Shown: positions 18,848 through 26,946, counted from the first letter of the stretch. The stretch is 64,000 nucleotides of DNA from Pseudomonas costantinii (GCF_001870435.1 NZ_MDDR01000003.1:124001-188000), one strand, 5' to 3'. Notes: a model not told the origin generated them from the sequence alone. A program made the numbers and translations.

Positions 18848-19261
18848 ATGGTTGATCACCTGATTGCATTTGCCACTGCCCACTATCTGCTCGCGGGTGC
18901 CTTCGTCATCCTGCTGGCGCTGCTGATCGCTCATGAAATGAGCCGTGGTGGCCGCAGCCTGAGCACGTCGGAGCTGACCGCGCTGGTCAACAAGGATGAG
19001 GCCGTTGTCGTTGATATTCGCCCGGTCAAGGATTTTGCCGCCGGCCATATCGTCGGTGCCCTGAACATTCCACAGGACAAGCTGATCGCACGCCTGGCCG
19101 AGCTGGAAAAACACAAAGCCAAGACCATCATCCTGGTCGACGCCCAAGGCCAGCACGCCGGCACCCACGCCCGCGAAATGCTCAAGGCCGGTTTCACCGC
19201 CGCCAAACTGTCCGGCGGTATCGGCAGTTGGAAGGCCGATAACCTGCCGCTGGTGAAGTGA
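18848..19261 (+). CDS. yibN: Membrane-anchored rhodanese-like protein, YibN family
   Basis: A 137-residue protein with one N-terminal transmembrane helix (about residues 8-28, YLLAGAFVILLALLIAHEM) and a cytoplasmic rhodanese-like domain (VVDIRPVKDFAAGHIVGALNIP). The place of the catalytic Cys is taken by Asp/Ala in IILVDAQGQHAGTHA, so sulfurtransferase activity is not expected. It is encoded directly before grxC and secB, as in E. coli. The role is unclear; a scaffold or partner for membrane protein biogenesis is possible. The ATG at 18848 is preferred to the TTG one codon upstream. Confidence 0.88.
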   Translation: MVDHLIAFATAHYLLAGAFVILLALLIAHEMSRGGRSLSTSELTALVNKDEAVVVDIRPVKDFAAGHIVGALNIPQDKLIARLAELEKHKAKTIILVDAQGQHAGTHAREMLKAGFTAAKLSGGIGSWKADNLPLVK

Positions 19262-19262
19262 T

Positions 19263-19517
19263 ATGAGCCAGGTTGTCGTGTATTCCAGCGATTGGTGCCC
19301 TTACTGCATGCGGGCCAAGGCCTTGCTGGAGAAAAAGGGTGTTGCCTTCGAAGAGATCAAGGTCGACGGCAAACCTCAAGTGCGCGCCGAAATGGCCCAG
19401 AAGGCGGGACGCACGTCCGTGCCGCAGATCTGGATCGGCGCCAAGCACATCGGTGGCTGCGATGACCTGTTTGCCCTGGAGCGCGCCGGTAAACTCGATG
19501 CGCTGCTGCTCGTCTGA
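19263..19517 (+). CDS. grxC: Glutaredoxin 3
   Basis: An 84-residue thiol oxidoreductase with the dithiol active site CPYC (SSDWCPYCMRAKALL), the cis-Pro TSVPQIW loop and the glutathione-binding GGCDD motif. It reduces disulfides using glutathione in the cytoplasm. It begins two bases after the yibN stop and is followed by secB after 42 bases. Confidence 0.98.
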   Translation: MSQVVVYSSDWCPYCMRAKALLEKKGVAFEEIKVDGKPQVRAEMAQKAGRTSVPQIWIGAKHIGGCDDLFALERAGKLDALLLV

Positions 19518-19559
19518 CTCCTAAACCCTAAAAGACCCCAAGATCAAGAAGGATCTGCG

Positions 19560-20039
19560 ATGACTGACCAACAGAACACCGAAGCAGCAGAAGCTCAAGG
19601 CCCACAGTTTTCGCTGCAGCGGATCTACGTGCGTGACCTGTCGTTCGAAGCGCCGAAAAGCCCGGCTATCTTCCGCCAGGAATGGACTCCAAGCGTTGCG
19701 CTGGACCTGAACACCCGCCAAAAAGCCCTGGAAGGTGACTTCCACGAGGTCGTGCTGACCCTGTCGGTTACCGTCAAGAACGGCGACGAAGTGGCCTTTA
19801 TCGCTGAAGTGCAACAGGCCGGTATCTTCCTGATCCAGGGCCTGGACGAAGCGTCCATGAGCCACACCCTGGGCGCGTTCTGCCCGAACATCCTGTTCCC
19901 GTATGCCCGTGAGACTCTGGACAGCCTGGTCACCCGTGGCTCGTTCCCTGCGCTGATGCTGGCTCCGGTGAACTTCGATGCCCTGTACGCTCAAGAGCTG
20001 CAGCGCATGCAACAGGAAGGTTCGTCGACCGTTCAGTAA
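19560..20039 (+). CDS. secB: Protein-export chaperone SecB
   Basis: A 159-residue tetrameric chaperone that keeps preproteins unfolded and hands them to SecA. The family blocks [43 protein letters not shown] and the hydrophobic client-groove strand [13 protein letters not shown] are all present. Ribosome-binding AAGGAT precedes the start. Last gene of yibN-grxC-secB, closed by the terminator at 20051. Confidence 0.99.
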   Translation: MTDQQNTEAAEAQGPQFSLQRIYVRDLSFEAPKSPAIFRQEWTPSVALDLNTRQKALEGDFHEVVLTLSVTVKNGDEVAFIAEVQQAGIFLIQGLDEASMSHTLGAFCPNILFPYARETLDSLVTRGSFPALMLAPVNFDALYAQELQRMQQEGSSTVQ

Positions 20040-20050
20040 GCCGACGATGT

Positions 20051-20080
20051 AAAAAAAGCGCCATAACCGGCGCTTTTTTT
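20051..20080 (+). terminator. Rho-independent terminator after secB
   Basis: A-rich tract, stem AAAGCGCC / GGCGCTTT with loop ATAACC, T run. It is symmetrical enough to act both ways, but the secB transcript is the obvious client. Confidence 0.85.
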
Positions 20081-20087
20081 ATGCCCT

Positions 20088-20171
20088 TGTAGGAGCCGGC
20101 TTGCCGGCGATGAGGCCCTTGAAATCGATGTAATGTTCGAGGTCGCTATCGCCGGCAAGCCGGCTCCTACA
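20088..20171. repeat. REPIN-type inverted repeat, family B (copy 1)
   Basis: Two REP-like units in opposite orientation, TGTAGGAGCCGGCTTGCCGGC and its reverse complement, with about 42 bases between them. Each unit is itself partly palindromic. Other copies in the window have TGTGGGAG ends. Confidence 0.85.
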
Positions 20172-20184
20172 GAGTGAGAGGGTG

Positions 20185-20640
20185 TTATTTAAAGCCTAGC
20201 TGGCGCCAGCCTTCGTAGACGGCAACGGCGACGGTGTTGGACAAATTCAAGCTGCGGCAACCCTCGCGCATCGGCAAGCGCAGGCGATGGCCGTCGGGCA
20301 GGGCGTCGAGCACTTCGGCCGGCAGGCCACGGCTTTCCGGGCCGAACAGGAAGGCGTCGCCTTCGGCGAAGCTGGCATCATGAAACGGCCGCGAGCCCTT
20401 GGTGGTGAACGCGAACAGGCGTGGGTGGCCCAGGCTTTCCAGGCAGCTGGCCAGGTCGGCGTGGCGCTTGAGGGTGGCGTACTCGTGGTAGTCCAGCCCG
20501 GCGCGGCGCAGGCGCTTGTCGTCCATGTCGAAGCCCAGAGGCTCGATCAAATGCAGGTGGCAGCCACTGTTGGCGCACAGCCTGATAACGTTGCCGGTAT
20601 TCGGCGGAATTTCTGGTTGAAAAAGGATGACGTGAAACAT
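20185..20640 (-). CDS. trmL: tRNA (cytidine/uridine-34-2'-O)-methyltransferase TrmL
   Basis: A 151-residue SPOUT-family methyltransferase that 2'-O-methylates the wobble base of leucine tRNAs. Knotted-fold motifs are visible: PEIPPNTGNVIRLCANSG at the N terminus, FGPESRGLP in the middle and RSLNLSNTVAVAVYEGWRQ at the C terminus, with SAM bound in the knot. The start is the ATG at 20640; a longer in-frame open stretch upstream runs through repeats and is not coding. It overlaps the divergent start of the next gene by two bases. In E. coli trmL (yibK) is also near secB. Confidence 0.96.
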   Translation of the reverse strand: MFHVILFQPEIPPNTGNVIRLCANSGCHLHLIEPLGFDMDDKRLRRAGLDYHEYATLKRHADLASCLESLGHPRLFAFTTKGSRPFHDASFAEGDAFLFGPESRGLPAEVLDALPDGHRLRLPMREGCRSLNLSNTVAVAVYEGWRQLGFK

Positions 20641-21079
20641 GCACGGCTCCGAAGGCAAAGATGCGCTGCATTCTACCCCCGAAGAGGACCCAAGGCCGAA
20701 GCTATTGCCGAGGGTTATGGGCTCATTGGCGATTGTCGGCCTGATGATCGGCTTGATGATCGGCCGCCTGACCACCCCGGACCCGGTTGAGCTGCAACAG
20801 GTAGAGACGGCGACGGATGGGATGATGGTGTGGTTCAACAGCGAACCCAAGCTGCACGGTGAGCATATCGACGGCACCGTGGCGCTGCTGTTCGACGCGC
20901 AAGGCAAGGCTGCCAGCGGGCAACTCAAGGTCAATGACAAGGATGTGAACTGGCGCGTGCGCAAGACCGACGGCGGGTTGCTGCTGAACCTGGTGGCGGC
21001 TCGGCCGTTGCGCGGGGACTGGAAAGGGGAGAAGGTCGATGGCCGCTGGCGGCTGGAGATCCGTCTCCAAGAGCAATAA
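20639..21079 (+). CDS. Small membrane-anchored protein of unknown function
   Basis: A 146-residue protein not recognised beyond Pseudomonas-type hypothetical proteins. Layout: a charged N-terminal segment (residues 1-25), one transmembrane helix (about 27-43, VMGSLAIVGLMIGLMIG), then an 100-residue domain with alternating beta strands (MMVWFNSEPKLHGEHIDGTV, GQLKVNDKDVNWRVR, RWRLEIRLQEQ). It is probably periplasmic, anchored by the helix. Its ATG overlaps that of trmL on the other strand by two bases, so each gene's promoter must lie within the other's coding sequence. No close functional relative is evident. Confidence 0.72.
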   Translation: MHGSEGKDALHSTPEEDPRPKLLPRVMGSLAIVGLMIGLMIGRLTTPDPVELQQVETATDGMMVWFNSEPKLHGEHIDGTVALLFDAQGKAASGQLKVNDKDVNWRVRKTDGGLLLNLVAARPLRGDWKGEKVDGRWRLEIRLQEQ

Positions 21080-21406
21080 AAGAGGGAATCCCCGGCCTGC
21101 CTGTACCAAGGTTCCCAAAACGGGCTGGGGCTATGGGCGGCGTGCCGCATAAGCCCCGGGTGTAAAGAAGGGAGTTCCCGGCCTGCCTGTACCAGGGCTC
21201 CCAAAACGGGGTGAAGCTTTAAAGGCTTCGGTGTTAAAGAGGGAGTCCCCGGCCTGCCTGTACCGAGGTTCCCCAAAGCGGTGTGGAGCGCGACGCGGTT
21301 CGCATCAAGCACTCCGGGTGTAAAGAGGGGATTCTCGGCCTGCCTGTACCAAGGTCCCCGAAACTGGGTTGTACAAGGGTTATTGCAGGGCGCGTGCCAG
21401 AACTTG
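21077..21406. repeat. Four-unit tandem array of structured repeats
   Basis: Four consecutive units start with TAAA(A)GA-GGG at 21077, 21163, 21235 and 21321 (spacings 86, 72 and 86). Each has the nearly invariant core CGGCCTGCCTGTACC (21093, 21179, 21250, 21336) flanked by arms that can pair: GGGAA/TTCCC in unit 1, GGGAG/CTCCC in unit 2, GGGGA/TCCCC in unit 4, i.e. compensatory changes. After the core comes AAAACGGG-like linker and a second hairpin of different sequence in units 1-3. Reading frames differ between units, so it is not a protein repeat. It lies between two convergent genes. Confidence 0.8.
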
Positions 21407-21437
21407 CAATTTGTACCGAAAAAAATTCCCAGAAAGC

Positions 21438-21471
21438 GCAAAGCCCCGGAATACGGGGCTTTGGTGTTTTT
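21438..21471 (+). terminator. Terminator-like hairpin after the repeat array
   Basis: Stem AAAGCCCCG / CGGGGCTTT with loop GAATA, followed by GGTGTTTTT. The T tract is offset by four bases. It would end plus-strand transcripts through the array or those of the gene ending at 21079. Confidence 0.6.
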
Positions 21472-21571
21472 GGTTTTCAGATTTTTCTCAGCGTGGCCGA
21501 GATTTTAAGCATTGCATCCGTGCGCGATGCCGGTTCGTGGTGCATTGAAGCGGTGCACGAAGATCGGGTTT

Positions 21572-21684
21572 GATCGTTCCCACGCTCCGCGTGGGAATGC
21601 ATCCTGTGACGCTCCGCGTCATGACTCTAAAAGCGGACGCAGAGCGTCCAGGGCGGCATTCCCACGCAGAGCGTGGGAACGATC
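21572..21684. repeat. Palindromic intergenic repeat, family A (copy 3)
   Basis: A 113-bp copy with GATCGTTCCCACGC ends and inner GACGC…GCGTC arms, 12 bases from the ntrC stop. The stretch 21472-21571 between it and the terminator shows nothing recognisable. Confidence 0.92.
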
Positions 21685-21695
21685 ACGGGCGGTGA

Positions 21696-23132
21696 TCAGC
21701 CCTCATCCCCCTCATCATCATCCCCACCATCGACCTTCATACCCAGCTCCTTGATTTTGCGAGTCAGGGTATTGCGGCCCCAGCCCAGCAGCACGGCGGC
21801 GTCGCGACGGCGGCCGGCTGTGTGCTTCAAGGCGGTCTCGATCATGATCCGCTCGAAGGCCGGCACGGCGCTGTCCAGCAGGTTCGATTGGCCGCGTGCC
21901 AGGGCCTGGTCGGCCCATTGGCGCAACGCTTGTTCCCAGTTGGTGACCGGCGCCGAATCCTGCGGCAGGCTCAACAGCTCCGGCGGCAGGTCGCTGATAT
22001 GCACTTCGCGCCCGGACGCCATCACGGTGATCCAGCGGCAGGTGTTCTCCAGCTGGCGCACGTTACCCGGCCACGGCAGGTTCTTCAGGTATTCCTCTGT
22101 CTCGCTTTTCAGCAGCTTCGGCTCAACCGCCAGCTCTTGGGCGGCGCGGCTGAGGAAGTGGCGGGCGAGGGTCGGAATGTCTTCGCGGCGGTCCGACATG
22201 CGTGGAATGTGGATGCGGATCACATTGAGGCGGTGGAACAAATCCTCACGGAATTTGCCCGCGTGCACCAGGGTTTCCAGGTTCTGGTGGGTCGCGGCGA
22301 TGATGCGCACGTCGACCTTGACCGGCGTGTGCCCGCCGACGCGGTAGAACTCACCGTCCGCCAATACGCGCAGCAAGCGGGTTTGGGTGTCGGCCGGCAT
22401 GTCGCCGATCTCATCGAGGAACAGCGTGCCGCCGTCCGCCTGTTCAAAACGACCGCGACGCAGGTTGGCTGCACCGGTGAACGCGCCTTTCTCATGGCCG
22501 AATAGCTCGGACTCCATCAAGTCCTTCGGAATCGCCGCCATGTTCAGTGCGATAAACGGCGAGGCCGCCCGTGGGCTGTGACGGTGCAGGGCGTGGGCTA
22601 CCAGCTCTTTACCGGTACCCGACTCGCCGTTGATCAGCACGGTGATGTTGGAGTGGCTCAAGCGTCCGATGGCGCGAAACACTTCCTGCATCGCCGGGGC
22701 TTCGCCGATGATTTCCGGGGTCCGGGTCAGCGTCGGCGGGGCTTCCTGGCTTTGCTGTTCCTGGGCGTGCTGGTTGGCGCGCTTGACCAGCGCTACCGCC
22801 TCGTCCACATCGAACGGCTTGGGCAGGTATTCAAACGCGCCGCCCTGATAGGACGCGACAGCGCTGTCCAGGTCGGAGTGCGCGGTCATGATGATCACCG
22901 GCAGGCGTGGGTGCTGTTCGCGAATCCGCGCCAGCAAGTCCAGGCCACTGGCGCCGGGCATGCGGATGTCGGAAATGATCACGTCCGGCTGCTGGCGAGC
23001 CAGGCGGCTCATCACCCCGTCGGCGCTGTCGAAGCTCTGGGTGGTCATGCCTTCCTGTTGCAAGGCTTTCTCGAGGACCCAGCGGATAGAACGGTCGTCA
23101 TCGACGATCCAGACAGTTTCACTACGGCTCAT
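21696..23132 (-). CDS. ntrC: Nitrogen regulation response regulator NtrC
   Basis: A 478-residue sigma-54 activator. The receiver domain (residues 5-120) has the phosphoacceptor Asp55 in [10 protein letters not shown]. The central AAA+ domain has Walker A GESGTGKE, the sigma-54 contact loop GAFTGA and [12 protein letters not shown]-type helix-turn-helix ends the protein ([19 protein letters not shown]), followed by an acidic tail. When phosphorylated by NtrB under nitrogen limitation it turns on glnA and many other operons. The start overlaps the ntrB stop by 4 nt (ATGA). Very likely a regulator of the sigma-54 promoter before glnA in this window. Confidence 0.98.
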   Translation of the reverse strand: MSRSETVWIVDDDRSIRWVLEKALQQEGMTTQSFDSADGVMSRLARQQPDVIISDIRMPGASGLDLLARIREQHPRLPVIIMTAHSDLDSAVASYQGGAFEYLPKPFDVDEAVALVKRANQHAQEQQSQEAPPTLTRTPEIIGEAPAMQEVFRAIGRLSHSNITVLINGESGTGKELVAHALHRHSPRAASPFIALNMAAIPKDLMESELFGHEKGAFTGAANLRRGRFEQADGGTLFLDEIGDMPADTQTRLLRVLADGEFYRVGGHTPVKVDVRIIAATHQNLETLVHAGKFREDLFHRLNVIRIHIPRMSDRREDIPTLARHFLSRAAQELAVEPKLLKSETEEYLKNLPWPGNVRQLENTCRWITVMASGREVHISDLPPELLSLPQDSAPVTNWEQALRQWADQALARGQSNLLDSAVPAFERIMIETALKHTAGRRRDAAVLLGWGRNTLTRKIKELGMKVDGGDDDEGDEG

Positions 23133-24214
23133 GTCGATGGGGCTCCTTGTTCCAGAGGCAGAAAGATCGAGAAGGTGGTGTGGCCAGGATGGCTCTCACA
23201 TTCGATCAGACCCTGGTGCTGGCTGATGATGTTCTGGGTAATGGCCAGGCCCAGCCCGGTACCGTCCGGACGGCCGCTGACCATGGGAAAGAAAATGGTT
23301 TCCTGGAGTTCCGCAGGAATGCCTGGGCCGTTGTCGATGATCTCGACCTTGGTCACCAGGCGATGGCGCACGTGGCCGATGGTGAACTGGCGCAAGGCGC
23401 GGGTGCGCAGGCTGATGCGCCCCAGGCGCAGCTCGTTCTGGCTGCTGATGGCCTGCATGGCGTTGCGCACGATGTTGAGCACGGCCTGGATCATTTGCTC
23501 GCGGTCGATCAACACGTCGGGAATGCTTGGGTCGTAGTCGCGCACCAAGGTGATGCAGCCTTGGCTTTCGGCCTCGACCAACTGGCAGACGCGCTCAAGT
23601 ACCTCGTGCACATTGGTCATCGCCAGCGACGGCAGCTTGTTGGAGCCGAGCATACGGTCCACCAGGTTGCGCAGGCGGTCGGCTTCTTCAATGATGACGT
23701 TGGTGTAGTCCTTGAGGTGCTCGTCCGGCAGCTCTCGAGCGAGCAATTGCGCGGCGCCGCGAATCCCGCCGAGCGGGTTTTTGATCTCGTGGGCCAGCCC
23801 GCGCACCAGCATCTTGCTGGTTTCCTGTTTGGACAATTGCGCTTCTTCTTTGGTGATGCGCAGCAGGCGGTCGCGGGGGTGCACTTCGAGCAGCAGCAGG
23901 GTGGCGCCGTTGCTCAGGATTGGGGTCACGGCGTAGTCGACGGTCAGGGTCTGGCCGGTGAGGGCCGTGAGCATCGCCTCGCGCTTGGTGAACGGATGTG
24001 CCTGCTCCACTGCCTGGCGCAGCGAGCTCAAGGCTTCGGCCGACTCGGTGAACAATTCGCTGATGAACTGCCCATGGCTGCGCTGGCCGCTGATGGCCAG
24101 GAGCATCTCCGCCGCCGGGTTCATATACTCAAGACGCAGATCGTCATTGAGCAGGATGGTCGCGGTGGTCAGGTTGTCGAGTAACAAACGGTGCAGTGCA
24201 TCGCTGATGGTCAT
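23129..24214 (-). CDS. ntrB: Nitrogen regulation sensor histidine kinase NtrB
   Basis: A 361-residue cytoplasmic two-component kinase. An N-terminal PAS domain (residues 5-110, LLDNLTTATILLNDDLRLEYMNPAAEML) is followed by the HisKA helix with the phosphoacceptor His in RGLAHEIKNPLGGIRGAAQ and the HATPase domain with N, G1 and G2 boxes (IVRNAMQA, IIDNGPGIP, GTGLGLAI). It phosphorylates or dephosphorylates NtrC according to PII signals. The start at 24214 is set by GAGG 7 nt upstream and by the family's MTISDALHRLLLDNL beginning; longer in-frame starts have no support. Confidence 0.97.
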   Translation of the reverse strand: MTISDALHRLLLDNLTTATILLNDDLRLEYMNPAAEMLLAISGQRSHGQFISELFTESAEALSSLRQAVEQAHPFTKREAMLTALTGQTLTVDYAVTPILSNGATLLLLEVHPRDRLLRITKEEAQLSKQETSKMLVRGLAHEIKNPLGGIRGAAQLLARELPDEHLKDYTNVIIEEADRLRNLVDRMLGSNKLPSLAMTNVHEVLERVCQLVEAESQGCITLVRDYDPSIPDVLIDREQMIQAVLNIVRNAMQAISSQNELRLGRISLRTRALRQFTIGHVRHRLVTKVEIIDNGPGIPAELQETIFFPMVSGRPDGTGLGLAITQNIISQHQGLIECESHPGHTTFSIFLPLEQGAPST

Positions 24215-24270
24215 CAGGACCTCTTTTGGAGCAAGGCGCGGGCTTGAGGCACACGCTGATACAAGGAAAA

Positions 24271-24286
24271 TGCAAAAACCAAACCA
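24271..24286 (-). promoter_or_regulatory. Candidate sigma-54 promoter of ntrBC
   Basis: On the reverse strand: TGGTTTGGTTTTTGCA, with GG and GC exactly ten bases apart and a good -12 half (TTTGCA), but the -24 half lacks the usual CAC. Located 57 bases before the ntrB start. It would allow NtrC to raise its own synthesis; this is inference. Confidence 0.35.
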
Positions 24287-24489
24287 AGGCTCCGAAAAGA
24301 AGCGCGAAAGCCTTGAAATGGGTGTTTCAGGCGCGAAACTGTGGCGTTCTGCCAGCTTGCTCGGGAAGAATCGAACCAAAATGGGCTGGGAAGGTGGGAA
24401 GAGTGCAGGCTGTCGCACCAATATAGTGCGGTTTTGTGACGATTGTTCAGGAAAGCGTGGAGGGCGCATCTGAATGCCCGCAATCCAAA

Positions 24490-24518
24490 TGTGGGAGCGA
24501 GCAAGACCGCTCCCACAG
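24490..24518. repeat. REP-type hairpin, family B (copy 2)
   Basis: A compact unit TGTGGGAGC-GAGCAAGACC-GCTCCCACA, a 9-bp perfect stem with a short loop. It lies 22 bases downstream of the chorismate mutase stop, so it may protect or end that message. Confidence 0.8.
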
Positions 24519-24539
24519 TTTTGATTGGGTTTGCAGTCT

Positions 24540-25076
24540 TTAACCTTTGTAGATGCACAGCTCGGCAGTGGCGCGGATCATCGCGAGCTGGCGCGTCGGG
24601 TCATTCAGCGGCTCATGAACGGCTGCGGCCAGCCACTGGGGGCACTGCGGGTCGGTGCGCTGCGGGGTGAAGTCGGCCAGTTGCTGGAGCAGACGCTTTT
24701 GCAGTTGGTCCAGCTGCGGGCGAATTTGCTTTACCAGATCCGGGCGCGGGTCGTCGGGCGCTTGGCCTTGGAACTGCCAGTCGGAAAGGTGGGTGTATTG
24801 CACCAGTTTATTGGCCTCGATCTGCGCCGAAAAAAATTGCTCGGCAGCGGCGGGGTCCAATTTGTAAGTGAGCGCCTGGGCGACGACGCTGGCAATCACT
24901 TCCTGTTCCCGTTTCTTGTCTTCTACGGGCTTGTGGCTGTCCCATTTGCTCAGGGCCACCTGGTCGGCGATGGCCAGGCGTTCGGCGATGCTGTTGAGCA
25001 GGGGCTCCAGGGTGGGCGGTGCAGCGAGTGCGCTGCCGCTGACAAACAACAAAGCGTATGCAAGTCGTAGCTTCAA
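24540..25076 (-). CDS. Periplasmic chorismate mutase, AroQ-gamma type
   Basis: A 178-residue exported protein with a signal peptide (MKLRLAYALLFVSGSALA) and an all-helical chorismate mutase domain. It contains the AroQ pattern LNSIAERLAIADQVALSKWD, a Lys-rich KPVEDKKREQEVI helix, and AAEQFFSAQIEANKLVQY. Two cysteines at the C terminus probably form a disulfide. It would turn chorismate to prephenate outside the cytoplasm, a reaction of unclear purpose known in several Gram-negative bacteria. The start codon is TTG, with AGGAG correctly placed. It lies between glnA and ntrB on the same strand. Confidence 0.85.
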   Translation of the reverse strand: MKLRLAYALLFVSGSALAAPPTLEPLLNSIAERLAIADQVALSKWDSHKPVEDKKREQEVIASVVAQALTYKLDPAAAEQFFSAQIEANKLVQYTHLSDWQFQGQAPDDPRPDLVKQIRPQLDQLQKRLLQQLADFTPQRTDPQCPQWLAAAVHEPLNDPTRQLAMIRATAELCIYKG

Positions 25077-25187
25077 AGGTGATCTCCTGTGGGGCGGCGG
25101 TGGGCAGTGTGTCAGTCAATACAACAGGTGCCTGATGCCGCGCAATCGCGGGCAAACCTTCTGCAGCATTTTTTAAAAACTCCGGAC

Positions 25188-25218
25188 AAAAAAAGACCTC
25201 CCGAAGGAGGTCTTTTTT
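25188..25218 (-). terminator. Rho-independent terminator after glnA
   Basis: Stem AAAAGACCTCC / GGAGGTCTTTT with loop CGAA and T/A runs at both ends. It sits 30 bases past the glnA stop and separates glnA from the chorismate mutase gene. Confidence 0.9.
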
Positions 25219-25248
25219 CATCACGCCACGTTAAGCGGCGCTACCGGA

Positions 25249-26655
25249 TCAGCAGCTGTAGTACAGCTCGTATTCCAGTGGGTGTACGAAGGTGCGTACT
25301 TTGATTTCTTCTTCGCTTTTCAGCTCGATGTAGGCATCGATGAAGTCGTCGCTGAATACGCCGCCTTTGGTCAGGAACGCACGGCCCTTGTCCAGCTCTT
25401 CCAGGGCTTCTTTCAGGCTGCCGCACACTTGTGGGATCTCTTTGGCCTCTTCAGGCGGCAGGTCGTACAAGTTTTTGTCGGCGGCGTCGCCAGGGTGGAT
25501 CTTGTTCTGGATACCGTCCAGGCCAGCCATTACCAGGGCTGCGAAGGCCAGGTACGGGTTGGCTGCCGGGTCCGGGAAGCGAGCTTCGATACGGCGAGCG
25601 CGAGGGCTGGACACGTAAGGAATACGGATCGAGGCGGAACGGTTACGGGCCGAGTAGGCCAGCATTACCGGTGCTTCGAAACCTGGGACCAGACGCTTGT
25701 AGGAGTTGGTCGCTGGGTTGGTGAAGCCGTTCAGGGCCTTACCGTGCTTGATGATACCGCCGATGAAGTACAGGGCAGTGTCGGACAGGCCGGCATAACC
25801 TTCGCCGGCGAAGGTGTTCTTGCCATCTTTAGCGATGGACAGGTGAACGTGCATACCCGAACCGTTATCGCCGTACAGAGGCTTAGGCATGAAGGTAGCG
25901 GTACGGCCGTAGGCATCAGCCACGTTGTGTACGCAGTACTTCAGGGTCTGAACTTCGTCAGCCTTGGCAACCAGGGTGTTGAACTTCACACCGATTTCGT
26001 TCTGGCCGGCAGTCGCCACTTCGTGGTGGTGAACTTCGATGACAAGGCCCATTTCTTCCATGGCGTTGCACATGGAGGTACGGATTTCGTGGTCGTGGTC
26101 GAATGGCGGAACTGGGAAGTAGCCACCTTTGACGCCTGGACGGTGGCCTTTGTTGCCGCCTTCCACGTCCTGGTCGGACATCCACGAACCTTGTTCGGAG
26201 TAGATTTTGAACATGGAGCCGGAGATGTCGGACTTGAACTTGACCGAATCAAAGATGAAGAATTCTGGCTCAGGGCCTACGAATACGGTGTCGCCGATAC
26301 CGGTCGATTTCAGGTATTCCTCGGCACGCTTGGCGATCGCACGTGGGTCACGGTCGTAGCCTTGCATGGTCGAAGGTTCGATCACGTCGCAGACGATGAT
26401 CAGAGTTGGGTCTTCGGTGAAAGGGTCGAGAACGGCAGTGCTGTCGTCCGGCATCAGGATCATGTCGGAAGCTTCGATGCCTTTCCAGCCGGCAATGGAG
26501 GAGCCGTCGAACATCTTGCCTTCTTCAAAGAAAGCGTCATCCAGAGCATCACGAGCCGGCATGGTCACGTGGTGCTGAGTACCTTTGGTGTCCGTGAAGC
26601 GCAGATCAATCCATTTAACGTCATGATCTTTGATGAGTTGAACCGACTTCGACAT
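25249..26655 (-). CDS. glnA: Glutamine synthetase, type I
   Basis: A 468-residue dodecameric enzyme that makes glutamine from glutamate, ammonia and ATP. Visible motifs are the Mg-binding [26 protein letters not shown], and [16 protein letters not shown]. The adenylylation site Tyr397 in [10 protein letters not shown] is present, so control by GlnE is expected. Its sigma-54 promoter lies about 100 bases upstream and a strong terminator follows. It is monocistronic, with ntrBC two genes downstream. Confidence 0.99.
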   Translation of the reverse strand: MSKSVQLIKDHDVKWIDLRFTDTKGTQHHVTMPARDALDDAFFEEGKMFDGSSIAGWKGIEASDMILMPDDSTAVLDPFTEDPTLIIVCDVIEPSTMQGYDRDPRAIAKRAEEYLKSTGIGDTVFVGPEPEFFIFDSVKFKSDISGSMFKIYSEQGSWMSDQDVEGGNKGHRPGVKGGYFPVPPFDHDHEIRTSMCNAMEEMGLVIEVHHHEVATAGQNEIGVKFNTLVAKADEVQTLKYCVHNVADAYGRTATFMPKPLYGDNGSGMHVHLSIAKDGKNTFAGEGYAGLSDTALYFIGGIIKHGKALNGFTNPATNSYKRLVPGFEAPVMLAYSARNRSASIRIPYVSSPRARRIEARFPDPAANPYLAFAALVMAGLDGIQNKIHPGDAADKNLYDLPPEEAKEIPQVCGSLKEALEELDKGRAFLTKGGVFSDDFIDAYIELKSEEEIKVRTFVHPLEYELYYSC

Positions 26656-26756
26656 GGTGTCCTCCGGGTGGCTTCGGGCTGGGTAGTGGAGTTAGCCCTT
26701 AGAATGTGGGTGATGCCGGCGCGAATACTCGACCAAGGCAACCTGCCTCACAAGAG

Positions 26757-26772
26757 AGCAAATTGCATGCCA
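26757..26772 (-). promoter_or_regulatory. Sigma-54 promoter of glnA
   Basis: On the reverse strand: TGGCATGCAATTTGCT, matching the -24/-12 consensus at all fixed positions except one (T for C after TGGCA), with correct GG-to-GC spacing. Upstream, GCAC and GGTGC half-sites at 26846, 26869, 26887 and 26899 are possible NtrC contacts; I could not resolve full palindromes. Confidence 0.85.
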
Positions 26773-26940
26773 GTGCGCCAACATGGCCTTTTTGCCTCAA
26801 AATGGCCCCTATAAAGGTGCAATCCGTTGAAACGGAATAAATAACGCACTGCAATGTAGCGTCATTTTGTGCAAATGACCTGTTTTGGTGCGCATTGAGT
26901 GCGATGCATATTAACTGGTTAAACCTTGAGCGATTTCCGC

Positions 26941-26946
26941 TATAAT
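26941..26946 (+). promoter_or_regulatory. Putative -10 box of thiI
   Basis: A perfect TATAAT lies 43 bases before the thiI ATG. No good -35 is seen at 16-18 nt. The rest of 26656-26988 holds the divergent glnA control region. Confidence 0.4.

Larger units (their letters stand above)
24215..24539. other. Intergenic region upstream of ntrB
   Basis: About 325 bases. It holds a candidate sigma-54 promoter (24271-24286) and a single-unit family B repeat (24490-24518). No coding potential is convincing in the rest, and no terminator is seen for the gene at 24540-25076. Confidence 0.55.

Noticed and set aside
21077-21406. CRISPR array
   Set aside because: Only four units, unequal lengths, the repeats contain long hairpins with covariation, the intervening parts are themselves hairpins, and no cas genes are present.
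20641-21441. Apparent N-terminal extension of trmL through the repeat array
   Set aside because: The frame passes through a different gene and four repeat units in changing frames, while TrmL has its usual length from 20640.
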